Positions 44,851 through 56,224 of a DNA stretch of 64,000 nt are shown here, in pieces. How positions within the stretch are numbered: position 1 is the first letter of the stretch; each line of letters begins with the position of its first letter. The notes beneath the pieces were generated by a model. The model saw only the letters and a program-made list of their open reading frames with translations, was not told the origin of the DNA and did no database searches. The stretch comes from Mytilus edulis (taxonomy: Eukaryota > Mollusca > Bivalvia > Mytilida > Mytilidae). The position numbers and the translations under genes are program-made. Where the stretch lies: assembly GCF_963676685.1 (NCBI RefSeq), contig NC_092354.1, positions 74,847,335 through 74,911,334 on the forward strand, in the 5' to 3' direction.

Positions 44851-45228
44851 AAAGACACATAAGACAGCTATGGCGTTCCATATTTATTACTGTGTCTGTC
44901 AGTTTTGTTGTGCTCGTCTATTTTTGTAATTTATATTTTAAATAAGCATGTACTTATTATACATATTATATGCTGTTAAAGATTTTGATTTATATAGAAT
45001 TGGAGTAACTCGAAAGAGAACGTTTCGTTCTTCTAAAAAATGAATGTGAATTACTTTAAGAAATATATACATGCATTTAAAAAAAGGTTATGTGAAATAA
45101 AATATAACAAATGAAACATGGAAATTTATTAGGAACTGAAAGAAAAGGAATCGTATGGATAAAAAATCAAGGCACGTTTGAATCCGATCTATGACATTAA
45201 TTATACTTGAATTGCCAGTTTTTCAGTC

Positions 45229-45412
45229 GAAGTTTGGTGTTTCGCACGGGTACACGGAATCAATCAAGTTTGGTGTTTCGCACGGGAACACGGAATCAAT
45301 CAAGTTTGATGTTTCGCACGGGTACACGGAATCAATCAAGTTTGGTGTTTCGCACGGGTACACGGAATCAATCAAGTTTGGTGTTTCGCACGGGTACACG
45401 GAATCAATCCAC
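45229..45412 (+). repeat. 36-bp tandem repeat, 5 units
   Basis: Unit AAGTTTGGTGTTTCGCACGG plus GTACACGGAATCAATC. Units are nearly identical; open frames on both strands (GVSHGYTESIKF type) follow from the 36-bp length. Confidence 0.9.
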
Positions 45413-45756
45413 AAATTAAAAATGACCACAATGGTAAAGCGCAGAGGGCTAAAAGTGGTGGTAAACAAATGGTTAGACAAATTCTTATACTAACATATCA
45501 GGTATACTCACAGCAGTGTTATCATGTAAAACTCACATGCTTTATAGACGTTTTTTTCTTCTTGAAATATTATGTGATACTAGAACACACCCGTGATATC
45601 GCGGTCTGTGACTGAATTAAAGTATATAACTATGCGTAAGCCTTATTTGGGTATTGGTATTGTCATCTGATAAAGTCATGCCGATTATAAGATACACAGT
45701 TTTCTCTGCTTTCAAACTCTTTCTGTGTGAACCCGTCGACTTGGAACTTATCAATT

Positions 45757-46713
45757 ATTGGTAATATTAATGATTTGGAAAACAATTTACTAACAGTTGA
45801 TTATTATTCAAAATGGCCAGAAATCGGTAAACTGGATGAATTAAGTTCATCAAATTTGCTACTTAAAAAAGCAAATGTCTAGATTTGGATACATTGATCA
45901 CTTGATCACAGACAATGGTCCGCAATTCGCTTGCAGAGAATTTGCACAGTTTGCAAAAGAATTTGGATTTGTCCATACAACAACTAGTCCACATTATCCA
46001 CCAGTAAATGGACAAGCAGGAAGATTTGTACAAATCGTAAAAAATCTTATCAAGAAGAGCAAAGATCCATACAAAAGCTATGTTGGATTACAGGAACACA
46101 CCGTTAGATGAAATCGAACTATCACCAACACAATTGCACATTGGACGACGTTTAAACTCAAGTCTTCCAACATCAACGCCACTGTTGAAATCAACTTTTG
46201 TAAAGAGTTAAAAAACTATACAACAAAAGACAACAAACTCAAGAATACTATTTCAACAAACACAGTGGAAAACAGTTGAGAGAACTAAAAGACAATGAAA
46301 CAGTTATGATTCAGCACAACAATCAGTTAACACAAGGAAAGGTTGTCCGTAAACATGAAACACCTAGATCCTACATAGTTGAAACTCTTGGAGGTACCCG
46401 CCTAAGAAGAAACCGTTAACATCTTAAAACGACAAAAGCAACATTTCATCCAGAAATTGAAATTGAACAACATTTAGATGTAAATACACCTCAACAAGAA
46501 ATCCGAAATGATCCTATCTCTGAAAATTTCAAACAAGAAACAGAAATAAACAAACCCGTTCAAAATCAGGAAACTCAAATCGAAAGGAAATCCGTTGAAC
46601 CAACTTGTAGCACAAGAAGATCTGGAAGATCCGTTAAAGTGCCGATCAAATATAATGATCGTGTATGTAATACAATCAGTGTAAATTCAGAAGGAAAGGA
46701 AATTTCTGTTTAG
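45757..46713 (+). pseudogene. Ty3/gypsy integrase and C-terminal pol relic
   Basis: Reading across frames gives LLTVDYYSKWPEIGKL, then LITDNGPQFACREFAQFAKE and TTTSPHYPPVNGQAGRFVQI, the integrase core (D-D-E region; here GQAGR stands where GQAER is expected, so the catalytic Glu is lost). After a frameshift near 46090 it continues (LDEIELSPTQLHIGRRLNSS), with stops, to a tail with RRSGRSVKVPIKYNDR. Several stops and frameshifts make it inactive. Upstream gag, protease and reverse transcriptase are missing. Confidence 0.75.
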
Positions 46714-46724
46714 AAAATATGTCA

Positions 46725-47100
46725 AATCTAATTAGTGAAAGCAAAATAGCAAAATATATGTGAAAGCAAAATTGCAAAATATATGTGAAATCTAAGTGAA
46801 AGCAAAATAGCAAAAATATGTGCATATAAAATATAATCAAAAATATATAGAAATGTCAATAATGTTGTGATGAAAGAGAAAATTTAAGATATCTAGTGAA
46901 ATCTAAGATATCAAGTGAAAAATCTATAATATCAAGTGCAAATTTAAGATAACAAGTGAAAATGTAAGATATCAAGTGAAATCTAAGATATCAAGTGAAA
47001 AATCTATAATATCAAGTGAAAAATCTATAATATCAAGTGAAAATTTAAGATATCAAGTGAAATCAAAGATATCAAGTGAAAATCTAAGATATCAAATGTC
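46725..47100 (+). repeat. Tandem repeats of about 20 bp after the gypsy relic
   Basis: First AGTGAAAGCAAAATAGCAAA units (46734-46830), then TAAGATATCAAGTGAAAATC units of 19-21 bp (46880-47095). Confidence 0.75.
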
Positions 47101-47217
47101 AAATCAGTGAAAGTTCTAAAATATTGTTGTTGTCAGTCCTTGTCATATTATTTAGTAATTCTAGTCAGTAGATCTAGTCATTTTTATTCATTCAATACTC
47201 AGTAGAATATAATATTA

Positions 47218-47342
47218 GTTACATAGTGTGCTAGTGACCTAATACGGTATATATGAGGTCAGTAAATTCCATATGGGGTGAGAGCGGAGCGAATTTACTG
47301 ACCCCATATATACCGTATTACGTCACTAGCACACTATGTAAC
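47218..47342. other. Long hairpin with 52-bp arms
   Basis: The left arm GTTACATAGTGTGCTAGTGA continues to AGTAAATTC and pairs with the right arm with only two mismatches. The loop is 21 nt (CATATGGGGTGAGAGCGGAG C). Confidence 0.9.
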
Positions 47343-47567
47343 GAATTTATCTTACCGACTATCTTAACGTGTGAAATTAAGTCTAGTGATTCTCAAAATG
47401 AGCAAGTCTTCAATACTGTTAGCACTAAGAAAATACTTCCATTGATCCTACAAAAACAGATGCCAACAATAACGACTTGTAAGGTTTAAATGTGTTTTAT
47501 GAATTTGTTTCCAATTTCTTCGTCTGTTGGAACTTTTAAGATTTTTTTCTCAGTACCGTTTTGTTTT

Positions 47568-47710
47568 TTATAAAGGGACCTAACACCATTACTAACCGTG
47601 TATGAAATATGCCCCGCCCCTTCTTACCTAATAAGGAATATAAAGGGACGTAACTCCACTACTAACCGTGTATGAGATAAGCCCCGTCTCCCTACTAACC
47701 TAATATCAAA
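47568..47710 (+). repeat. Tandem duplication of about 70 bp
   Basis: TAAAGGGACCTAACACCATT ACTAACCGTGTATGA and TAAAGGGACGTAACTCCACT ACTAACCGTGTATGA head two adjacent units, each with a GCCCCGYCYC block. Confidence 0.75.
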
Positions 47711-48129
47711 TATACACGGTTTGCACGCGGACGCTTTTAACCAATCATATTCCTGGAAATGTATAGGAGGTAAGATAATGTTTTATCTTTGACAAATAAA
47801 CATGGTTAAGATCAATTACAATAACATTAATAGTTATGATTGATGATCAGTATTAACATTGTTTAAAAGGAGACAATTTATGATACAAAGAACAAAGCTT
47901 TAAGACATTAAGAAGTGACAATTTATACCATTAGTGAAATCCATTAGAACTTTATTAACAATAATGAAGATGTGACAACTTAAACTTTAACAGTGAAATC
48001 CAGTAGAACTTTATCTGTATTGCATACATTGAATCAGACTTTATTCTTAAAGAGAGAACTGTAATTTAATTTAATTTAATTTAAGTTGAACAGCAAACTT
48101 ACAAATAACTCTTTTAAAAAAAGGGGGGA

Positions 48130-48466
48130 TGTCATGTATTGGTCTTACATTGTATTGGGTTATCAGATGTATCTGTATGTTGTAATCTGTTATGTGAAGT
48201 CATTAAACATATCTACCATGCTGCACTGAGTTATATGATAGGGGGACATGATAGGGACCCTCTAAATCACATGCCACATGTCAACGTCTTTTTGGAGCTC
48301 GCTGTGTTGCAAGTATTTTGGGTTTGAAGGAAATAAGATCCGATCGTATAAATTGCTGCCTTCACTAATAATATCATTTATAGTCGTGGACGTCCAGGCA
48401 GAGGGTTCATTGTCAGATATAGCTAGAACTGTACATTGTAAAACGCTAATATTGCAACAGCTGACA
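48130..48466 (+). mobile_element. Probable gypsy 3' LTR preceded by polypurine tract
   Basis: A polypurine tract (AAAAAAAGGGGGGA, 48116-48129) is followed by TGTCATGTATTGG. TGTCA at 48130 and TGACA at 48462-48466 would be LTR ends, giving 337 bp. GTATAAATT at about 48345 could be its TATA. No 5' LTR was found to confirm the ends. Confidence 0.45.
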
Positions 48467-48499
48467 CTATAAACTGAAACCCTTACCAATAGCTATACC

Positions 48500-49300
48500 G
48501 TGATGCCTGGTGTAGGCTTCTTGGCACACAAGAAACCATATTGCTCACCTTGTAAGTTTTGTATCCTTCTAATCAGTCAGCTGTTTTCCTATCGTCGGTT
48601 TTGTTTATTTACACCAGAAATCAACAAAGCGATGAAAACGCGGGAAACGAAATGACATCTTCGGTAAATTCCGTGATTTTAATATTTTCTAATCAATATG
48701 TCCACGCATTGAAAAATAAATGGTTATTATTTTTATACATAGAGCATACATTTTGTGTATTTACTATTTAAAATCTAAGCTTTCGAAGAAATCTATCACT
48801 TAAGTATCTCAATCATTCAACCGTTTTAATACACAGTCTAAAGTGTAGATTATGTGTATTACTGTTCTATTTTTAAAGAATATAAATGATACATAAATAT
48901 ACCAAAATTGCAACATAATTTCAAGATTACATGATGTCATTATCGCAGAATTATATTGATTTAATTAACTGCACCAAATTGACAGTGCTTCGTGAATTAA
49001 CATTATAGCTCTTTCCGATAGCAAATAAACACTTCATTATAATTTATACCGATGACCTACTATTATGATATTTATCCGATCCCTCACGCGTTGACACATA
49101 ATGCATACCACTCAATAATAGCCAATCAGACGTGAATATGGCCTTTATTTCCTCCAGAATAATTCCGGAAGCAACCACGAAGCAGCCATTAAACAGTATT
49201 TATAACCAATGAAATACCGTTAACAGATTTACCACATTCCAGACGTCCGGCCTCTGACTAATCAGACCGCATGGTGATACGGTAATTAATCATTGTTAAT
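48500..49300. other. Intergenic AT-rich sequence
   Basis: No recognised gene or repeat. Confidence 0.35.
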
Positions 49301-49303
49301 TAT

Positions 49304-49450
49304 GTAGAAAACAAAAGGGTCTGGAGTGGTGTAATTTTTAATCTACACCGTTGTCCTATGTATTAGCTATATATAAAGTTGAATTCTTTGATTTGTCGTT
49401 TTTAACCCATGACGGCTGACAAATTGGACCTCGTTATTTTAGTATTATAA
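49304..49450 (+). repeat. Dispersed repeat 'family C', copy 1
   Basis: AAAACAAAAGGGTCTGGAGT, GGTGTAATTTTTAATCTACA, TATATATAAAGTTGAATTCT and ACGGCTGACAAATTGGACCT recur in inverse orientation at 63631-63780. Confidence 0.75.
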
Positions 49451-50530
49451 TAGATAATGTAGTAAAATATCGAATGGTCAAATAAATGCTAAAATGTCAG
49501 GTATACCCGATGCACTTCATCCAGCAAGAGACACGTCTCAGTCATTACAGCTGAACGGACGTGCTGGGTCAGCTCTCCTTTACCCGCTATCTTCGATTAG
49601 GGTTTACCTATATAGAGGAATCAACGAATTACTACTTTCGATGACAGAAACCAATCCAACGCTGTACAGAGTCAGAATACGTTAGGCATTATCTGCGTTA
49701 CCCGCGTCAGCATACACTCCAAAACCCATTTTGAATGGGGGAGTGTTATGCCGACTGACCGATTCGAGGGCTGTATCCGAGGTGTTGAATAATGGACCTA
49801 TAGTTGTTTTAAAATTTGTGTGTCATTTTGGTCTCTTGTAGAGACTTTTCTTATTTGCAATCATACCACATCTTTTTTTATACTTCATTTCATTGTCTCA
49901 CAACTTTTGTTCTGATAATGATTCCTGTCATCGTTAATACTACATCCGCGACTCATCTACCAGTACTCCATCATCAAGGTTAGCGGACTGCCAAGCTGTT
50001 CAAACTGGCCTTTGAAGAGCCGTTGTGAAGATATAACATCAAAATAGTCAACAAACCAAATAAAAAAAACTCACAAAACCAAGATGGCGACCTACCAAAA
50101 TGGCGGCCTCCACCTGTTCCTGACCGTCTGCATAAAATATTCAAACGCTCAACGAACGTCTTCGGGCAACGTGCAAGGGCTGTATAGCATGCAGTTAAGG
50201 TCGTTAAACACTAACTTAAAGTCTTCCATTTGTTGTATCCGATGCAGTGTTATGATATTTACAAATGTAATATCAATGGTTTATTCCGAGGAATATTATG
50301 TTATATGATGTAATATATTAATATGGAATGGTCAAATAATTTCTAAAATGGCAAGTGTTCCCGATACGGTGTTATTATGTTCAATTCAAATGCTTTATTA
50401 ATGGTTTATTCCTTGGAATATTATATAATATGATGTTATAGTAGTGAAATGTGAAATGGTCAAATAAATGCAAAAATGGCAAGTGTTATTATGCTTTATT
50501 AATGATTTATCCCTTGGAATATTATATAAT
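49450..50530 (+). repeat. Decayed retroelement-like block with repeated 150-bp segments
   Basis: GAATGGTCAAATAAATGCTA followed by AAATGKCAAGTGTT occurs at 49472, 50326 and 50453, with GGAATATTATATAATATGAT before it. At 49735 GAATGGGGGAG abuts TGTTATGCCGAC, resembling a polypurine tract joined to an LTR. A 63-residue ORF (49494-49682) precedes it; no domain recognised. Confidence 0.4.
49795..49882 (-). repeat. Dispersed repeat 'family A', fragment
   Basis: GTCATTTTGGTCTCTTGTAG and ATTTGCAATCATACCACATC are the reversed family A head. Confidence 0.65.
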
Positions 50531-50901
50531 ATGAATTATCAATATTTACTGAAAGTACAACAAATGTTGCGTTATTTAATGAAATGTACTTTTATAAAGA
50601 ACCCTGTAAAACCATTTGTCTCCTGGGAATTTCTAAAATATTTGATTTCTAGTCATTAATTTGATAGATTTCAGCTTAACGCAAAATGCCTTCCATTTCT
50701 CCTTGGAATAATAATCAAATTAAGAATCGAACATTCCGGTACATTCAATACCCAGAAAACAATTAATTCTGTTTTAGTATCGGTTTCTTGGAAAATAAAC
50801 AAAACCTTACATAAAAACCCATGACGAAGTCTATCATCTATGATCTTCAACTGTTCACACTGCCAATACCATAAATATCTGCTTTAGAGAACTGTCAACT
50901 A

Positions 50902-51099
50902 TGAGGGGCCTGATGGGTTATTTTTCGTTCTTCGTGATCGGCGCTTCTTCGCTATCGTGATCCGTTTTTCTACAATTTTTTTTTTTATATTTTCGTAATC
51001 CGTGATCATGGATTTTTTTTTTATGAATCGTGATTGACAAAAAATCAACTCGTGAATCGTGATGAGACCCCCCCCCCCCCTCCCCCATCAGGCCCCTCA
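50902..51099. mobile_element. MITE, 16-bp terminal inverted repeats, ACTA target duplication
   Basis: TGAGGGGCCTGATGGG and CCCATCAGGCCCCTCA are exact complements flanked by ACTA. The interior repeats CGTGATC/GATCCG words and a C-run. Confidence 0.75.
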
Positions 51100-51576
51100 A
51101 CTATTACGTAAGGAAAACAACCTTGGGTTTTTTTCTTTTTAAAATAGATAGAAGGATCATGCATTATATGTATGGATATGACAATCTCCCATTGGCAGTT
51201 TCTCAACTATAAAGACAGGACAAGGACCTACTAGTTCTTGTATAACATGGCAAATAATTGGTGTCTGACTTTTAATCATCAAAACGTTTTTTCTCATATA
51301 AAAATCTGATTTATTTAAAAGGATCTGCTATGACTAAGACTTTTACGGTTTAGATTACATTTTTCTGAGATGTCAACGACCAATGCAGTAAATTAACGGA
51401 AATTGCCTTTTAAAAACACTATTGTCTATAAATCAGATTAATGGCTTTGTAAATGTTTATAGATCCAGTTTCTTTCTCAGTGAGTTTTCTGGGAATTAAT
51501 TCCACGGGAATGACTATTTCTAGTTTAGACAGCAGAAGTTGTGGGTTGTGCTAAGATTAAACCTTTTATTTCTTTT

Positions 51577-51670
51577 TTTATAAGAACGTCACTGATGAGT
51601 CTTTTGTAGACGAAACGAGCGTCTGACATACAAAATTTATAAGCCAGGTATCTTATATTTTTTAGACACA
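51577..51670 (+). mobile_element. Fragment of ribozyme-bearing retroelement, copy 2
   Basis: It surrounds the second hammerhead. AAAATTTATAAGCCAGGTAT downstream corresponds to AAAATATAATCCTGGTACTT at copy 1. Confidence 0.5.
51588..51627 (+). ncRNA. Type I hammerhead ribozyme, copy 2 (diverged)
   Basis: Core CTGATGA (51592-51598), stem II GTC/GAC with a 7-nt loop TTTTGTA, GAAA (51612-51615), short stem III around GAGC, cleavage GTC (51621-51623). Stem I is GTCA/TGAC, one pair shorter than copy 1. All core bases are intact. Confidence 0.8.
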
Positions 51671-51929
51671 ATAACGTGTAAACGTACTATCTTTCGAGCG
51701 TAACCAGCGAGTCTCTTGTTATTTTCTCCGCTTCATTGATGAGGTTATTAACACTACTAACACTAGAAAACTAGAAAATGCATTTACACTTCGAAAAATT
51801 TACTGGTACTATGTTCACACGCCAAAATACCGTAGAATGGTATAATATAGAATACGTAACAGAGGCGGATACTACAAATAATTATTAAGGTCAAACTAAT
51901 AAACGGAAGACCAACTGACCGTTGACCGC

Positions 51930-53545
51930 CATGACAAGCACAAATTTAACATAGACAACACAATGACATACACTAGTCTACAACATACAATATAGACAAC
52001 GCTATGACAAACACTAGTCTACAAAATACAACATAGACACCGCCATGACAACCACAAGTCTACAAAATACAACATGGACAACGCTATGACAACCACCAGT
52101 CTATAAAATACAACATTGACAACGCCATGGCAAACACTTGATGACAAAATACAACATAGACAACGCCATGGCAATCACTAGTCGACAAAATACAACATAG
52201 ACGACGCCATAACACACCTTAGTCTACAAAATACAACATAGACAACGCCGTGACAAACACTTGTCGACAAAATACAACATAGACAACGCCATGACAAACA
52301 TTAGTCTACAAAATACAAAATAGACAATGCCATGACAAACATTAGTCTACAAAATACAACATAGACAACGACATGACAATCACTAGTCTACACAAAACAA
52401 TATAGACAACGCTATGACAAACACTAGTCTACAAAATACAACATAGACAACGCCATGGCAAACACTAGTCGACAAAATAAAACATAGACAACGCCATGGC
52501 AAACTCTTGTCTACAAAATACAACATAGACAACGCCATGACAACCACCAGTCTATAAAATGCAACATAGACAACGCCATGGCAAACACTAGTCGACAAAA
52601 TACAACATAGCCAACGCCATGGCAAACACTAGTCTACAAATTACAACATAGACAACGCCATGACAATCACTAGTCTACAAAATACAACATGGACAACGCC
52701 ATGACAACCACCAGTCTATAAAATACAACATTGACAACGCCATGGCAAACACTTGATGACAACATACAACATAGACAACGCCATGACAATCACTGGTCGA
52801 CAAAATACAACATAGACAACGCCATAACACACCTTAGTCTACAAAATACAACATAGACAACGCCGTGACAAACAATTGTCGACAAAATACAATATAGACA
52901 ACGCCATGACAAACATTAGTCTACAAAATACAAAATAGACAACGCTATGACAAACATTAGTCTACAAAATACAACATAGACAACGACATGACAATCACTA
53001 TTCTACACAAAACAATATAGACAACGCTATGACAACACTAGTCTACAAAATACAACATAGACAACGCCATGGCAAACACTAGTCGACAAAATAAAACATA
53101 GACAACGCCATGGCAAACTCTTGTCTACAAAATACAACAAAGACAACGCCATGACAACCACCAGTCTATAAAATGCAACATAGACAACGCCATGGCAAAT
53201 ACTAGTCGACAAAATACAACATAGCCAACGCCATGACAAACAGTGGTCTACAAAATACAACATAGACAACGCCATGACAATCACTAGTCTACAAAATACA
53301 ACATAGACAATGCCATGACAATCACCAGTCTACAAAATACAACATAGACAACGCCATGACAAACACTAGTCTACAAACTACAACATAGACAACGCCATGC
53401 AAAACACAAGTCTACAAAATACAACATAGCCAACGCCATTACAATCACTAGTCTACAAAATACAACATAGCCAACGCCATGACAATCACTAGTCTACAAA
53501 ATACAACATAGACAATGCCATAAAAAACACAAGTCTATAACTTGA
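51930..53545. repeat. 41-bp tandem satellite, about 39 units
   Basis: Unit about CTACAAAATACAACATAGAC AACGCCATGACAAACACTAGT. Blocks of 15 units recur: CACAAAACAATATAGACAAC at 52391 and 53006, and CACTTGATGAC at 52135 and about 52750, each offset 615 bp. Minus ORFs are read-through. Confidence 0.9.
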
Positions 53546-53609
53546 CGTTTATTGAACATTTACACACATTATCTATTGGATATGTCTATTTTGATCGCAT
53601 CATAACCCA

Positions 53610-54285
53610 ATTATGTTTCAAAACAGATGATCGCACCACGACCCACTATAATGTTTCAAAACAGATGATCGCACCACGACCCACTATAATGTTTCAAAAC
53701 AGATGATCGCACCACGACCCAATAATGTTTCAAAACAGATGATCGCACCACGACCCACTATAATGTTTCAAAGTAGATGATCGCACCACGACCCACTAAT
53801 GTTTCAAAACAGATGATCGCACCACGACCCACTTATGTTTCAAAACGGATGGTCGCACCACGACCCACTAATGTTTTAAAACAGATGATCGCACCACGAC
53901 CAACTAAAGTTTCAAAACAGATGATCGCACTACGACCCACTAATGTTTCAAAACAGATGACCGCACAACGACCCACTAAAGTTTCAAAACAGATGATCGC
54001 ACCACGACCCAATAATGTTTCAAAACAGATGATCGCACCACGACCCAATAATGTTTCAAAACAGATGATCGCACCACGACCCACTAATGTTTTAAAACAG
54101 ATGATCGCACCACGACCAACTAAAGTTTCAAAACAGATGATCGCACTACGACCCACTAATGTTTCAAAACAGATGACCGCACAACGACCCACTAAAGTTT
54201 CAAAACAGATGATCGCACCACGACCCAATAATGTTTCAAAACAGATGATCGCACCACGACCCAATAATGTTTCAAAACAGATAGT
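53610..54285. repeat. 36-bp tandem satellite, about 18 units
   Basis: Unit ATGATCGCACCACGACCCAC TAATGTTTCAAAACAG. A six-unit block starting ATGTTTTAAAACAG at 53871 recurs at 54087 (216 bp). The 233-residue plus ORF (MIAPRPTNVSKQ repeats) and its minus counterpart come from the length being divisible by three. Its unique 65-residue tail has no recognisable domain. Confidence 0.9.
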
Positions 54286-54485
54286 AGGAATAGGCATTAA
54301 AAGATGTGATATATATATGATTTTTCAAATTCCTTTTCACAAAGTGAAATTTACAAGCTACATTCAACAAATTGAAATTTACAAACATGCTTCAGCTACA
54401 ACAACAATGCAATTAAAAAAAATACGCCAACCCAATCGACACCATACTGCGCCAAAAAGTGCGTTGAAATTTGTTTAATTTCCTT

Positions 54486-54889
54486 TCTGCAATGACCTTA
54501 AGAATGTATGCATTAAAGTCTACACCAGTGTTGCCTCTACACCAGTGTTGCTTCTAATATTAATAACACCTCGACGAAACATAATGTTAATATCTATCTA
54601 ATGTATGTCATTGTGGCAAAACGTACTTTTATAACAGAGCGTAGGAAGATATTTGTCCCTTAGGAATTAAATGAAATATCTCGTTAACAGTGTTTCATTC
54701 AAAATAAAACATACTTAGATTTTGTAGATTTAATTATATACATTAGTTCTACACTATCTTATTGATTAATCTTTCTCTCGTTGAACTCACTTTTAAGTAT
54801 GTTACAGGAAACCCTAAAACATAATTTGTCATCAAAGAGGGAGGACGTCTGAAGTAAAACATGAAACAATCATTTCATTTATTTTATTT
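54486..54889. other. Intergenic AT-rich sequence
   Basis: A short tandem CTACACCAGTGTTGCYTCTA pair (54520-54556) is the only feature. Confidence 0.4.
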
Positions 54890-54992
54890 TTTGTGTTTTA
54901 ATGCCAGTTTTAAGCACTGCATTTAGGCTATTTCCTGGCGGCCAGTTTGTATGCCCTGAGTGCCCGGTGAACCACGAAACAATCAATACTGA
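54890..54992 (-). mobile_element. tRNA-SINE (MetaSINE-like) 3' fragment
   Basis: The minus strand reads GGGCACTCAGGGCATACAAA, GGCCGCCAGGAAATAGCCTA and AGTGCTTAAAACTGGCATTA, equivalent to the tail domain at 13900-14000. Confidence 0.6.
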
Positions 54993-55105
54993 GAATATTC
55001 GTGAAAAGTTTAGATACTGCCGATCATTCTACGTACAAAATATGCTTTAACTTATCTTTTGGTAGAGTAGGAACGCATGTAACGCGACTAAATACTGATA
55101 TGTAT

Positions 55106-55266
55106 AGATTATCGGGTTTTCTACACATTGATATCGTAAAATATCAGCCGCGAGCCACAATGTGAACCTTTTTGGCAAGTGAGCGTAGCGAACGAGCTAA
55201 AAAGTTTCACATTGTGTCGAGCGGCTGATATTTTACGATATCTATACGTAGAAAACCCGATTATCT
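55106..55266. other. Long hairpin, arms about 70 bp
   Basis: AGATTATCGGGTTTTCTAC, GATATCGTAAAATATCAGCC and CACAATGTGAA on the left pair with the right arm ending at 55266. The tip is GTGAGCGTAGCGAACGAGC. A few small bulges. Confidence 0.9.
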
Positions 55267-55269
55267 GTT

Positions 55270-56080
55270 TATCGTTCTATTAATGGTCTTTTTTCCTCTC
55301 CCTAAAACAGTTTTACGCTTGACGAAAGCAAGCTTGATAACGTATCATCTCGCATTGTGACGTCGATGATAACTTCTCCTCTCACATTGTGACTGTCTCG
55401 TTTTGAAGTCTTGATACGAGAATTACTGTGCGACAGAGCAGGGTGATATAGACGTAGGGAAGGACGATAAATACAAAAGCATTATTTTGGCTTATTTATA
55501 AAAACCGTCTTCCGAATGTAGAAGAAAACGAAATATCATACATAGTGGGCAAAGGGAGACTATTCCATTACAATATAGCACAAGTCTTCATATCGAAAAG
55601 ATTGGATTTGTTAATTGCAAACAAATAATCTATTAAAACAAAGATATAAAAGAGATCTGATAGGGTGAACTTTGCAAACGTCTTCGTATTCAAGTACCTA
55701 GTAGTTAGAACGAAGCTTTGAAATAATATTTATTTTTTAAACTGACAACTAGTATATAATTTTTGTCCGACACTGAGGTGTTTTCTGCATTTAGACATCT
55801 CATTGTTTGTATCGTAAATGAAAAAATCCTTTTCTCTTATAAATTTCCGCATTAGGATTGTATTTTATGGGATGTTTGAGCTCTTCGTTCTGTATTCACA
55901 AGTCTCAAATCAAGGTTCCCCTCGATAGATGTCTATTATGGAATTTGAAGTCATCACTACGTATACCGGAACGTTTAATCGGAGTCTTCATAAGTTGATT
56001 GACCGTCGTCCTTTCATCTTCGATTGTGAAATCACCGAATGAGACTTTACAACAAGTTTGTACTTTATCATAATGAGCTT
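55270..56080. other. Intergenic sequence
   Basis: Nothing supported. GAGATCTGATAGGGTGAACT at 55653 is related to 8220. Confidence 0.35.
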
Positions 56081-56221
56081 CAGTGGCGGATCCAATGGGG
56101 GTTGGGGGTTGGAACCCCCCTTTTTTTGGCCGATCAATGCATTTAAATGGGGACATACTGTTGGACCCCCCTTTTGTCCTGGGTTGGGACCCCCTTTTTA
56201 AAATGGATGGATCCACCCCTG
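56081..56221. mobile_element. hAT-like MITE, GGATCC family, copy 2
   Basis: Ends CAGTGGCGGATCCA and TGGATCCACCCCTG. The interior GGAACCCCCCTTTTTTTGGC, CGATCAATGCATTTAAATGG and GTCCTGGGTTGGGACCCCC matches 20421-20583. ORFs crossing it are read-through. Confidence 0.75.
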
Positions 56222-56224
56222 AGC

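Larger units (their letters stand above)
42601..44880. mobile_element. 2.28-kb foldback element with 6-bp target duplication
   Basis: It starts TGGAACGCCATAGCTGTCTT and ends with the exact complement; the first 49 bases are perfect, and similarity continues through a 21-bp minisatellite into a CACGCC..ATGGCACGC block (42718-42760 versus 44440-44490). TATTTA flanks both ends (42595-42600, 44881-44886). Order: terminus, minisatellite (short left, long right), conserved block, GATATC palindrome array, long hairpin, 420 bp of unique DNA, second GATATC array, conserved block, minisatellite, terminus. No coding capacity; ORFs starting MERHSCLMCLFYYNKVG at both ends are mirror read-through. Confidence 0.85.

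Noticed and set aside
44409-44881. 131-residue LLYEGGF repeat ORF starting MERHSCLMC
   Set aside because: 21-bp minisatellite read-through in the foldback element; the mirrored left end gives the same start but a different continuation.
52383-53284. Minus ORFs of 80-85 residues with VCHGVVYV repeats
   Set aside because: 41-bp satellite; the frame rotates from unit to unit.
53777-54478. 233-residue ORF of MIAPRPTNVSKQ repeats, the longest in the window
   Set aside because: It is the 36-bp satellite in frame; other units in the same array break the frame and the minus strand is equally open.
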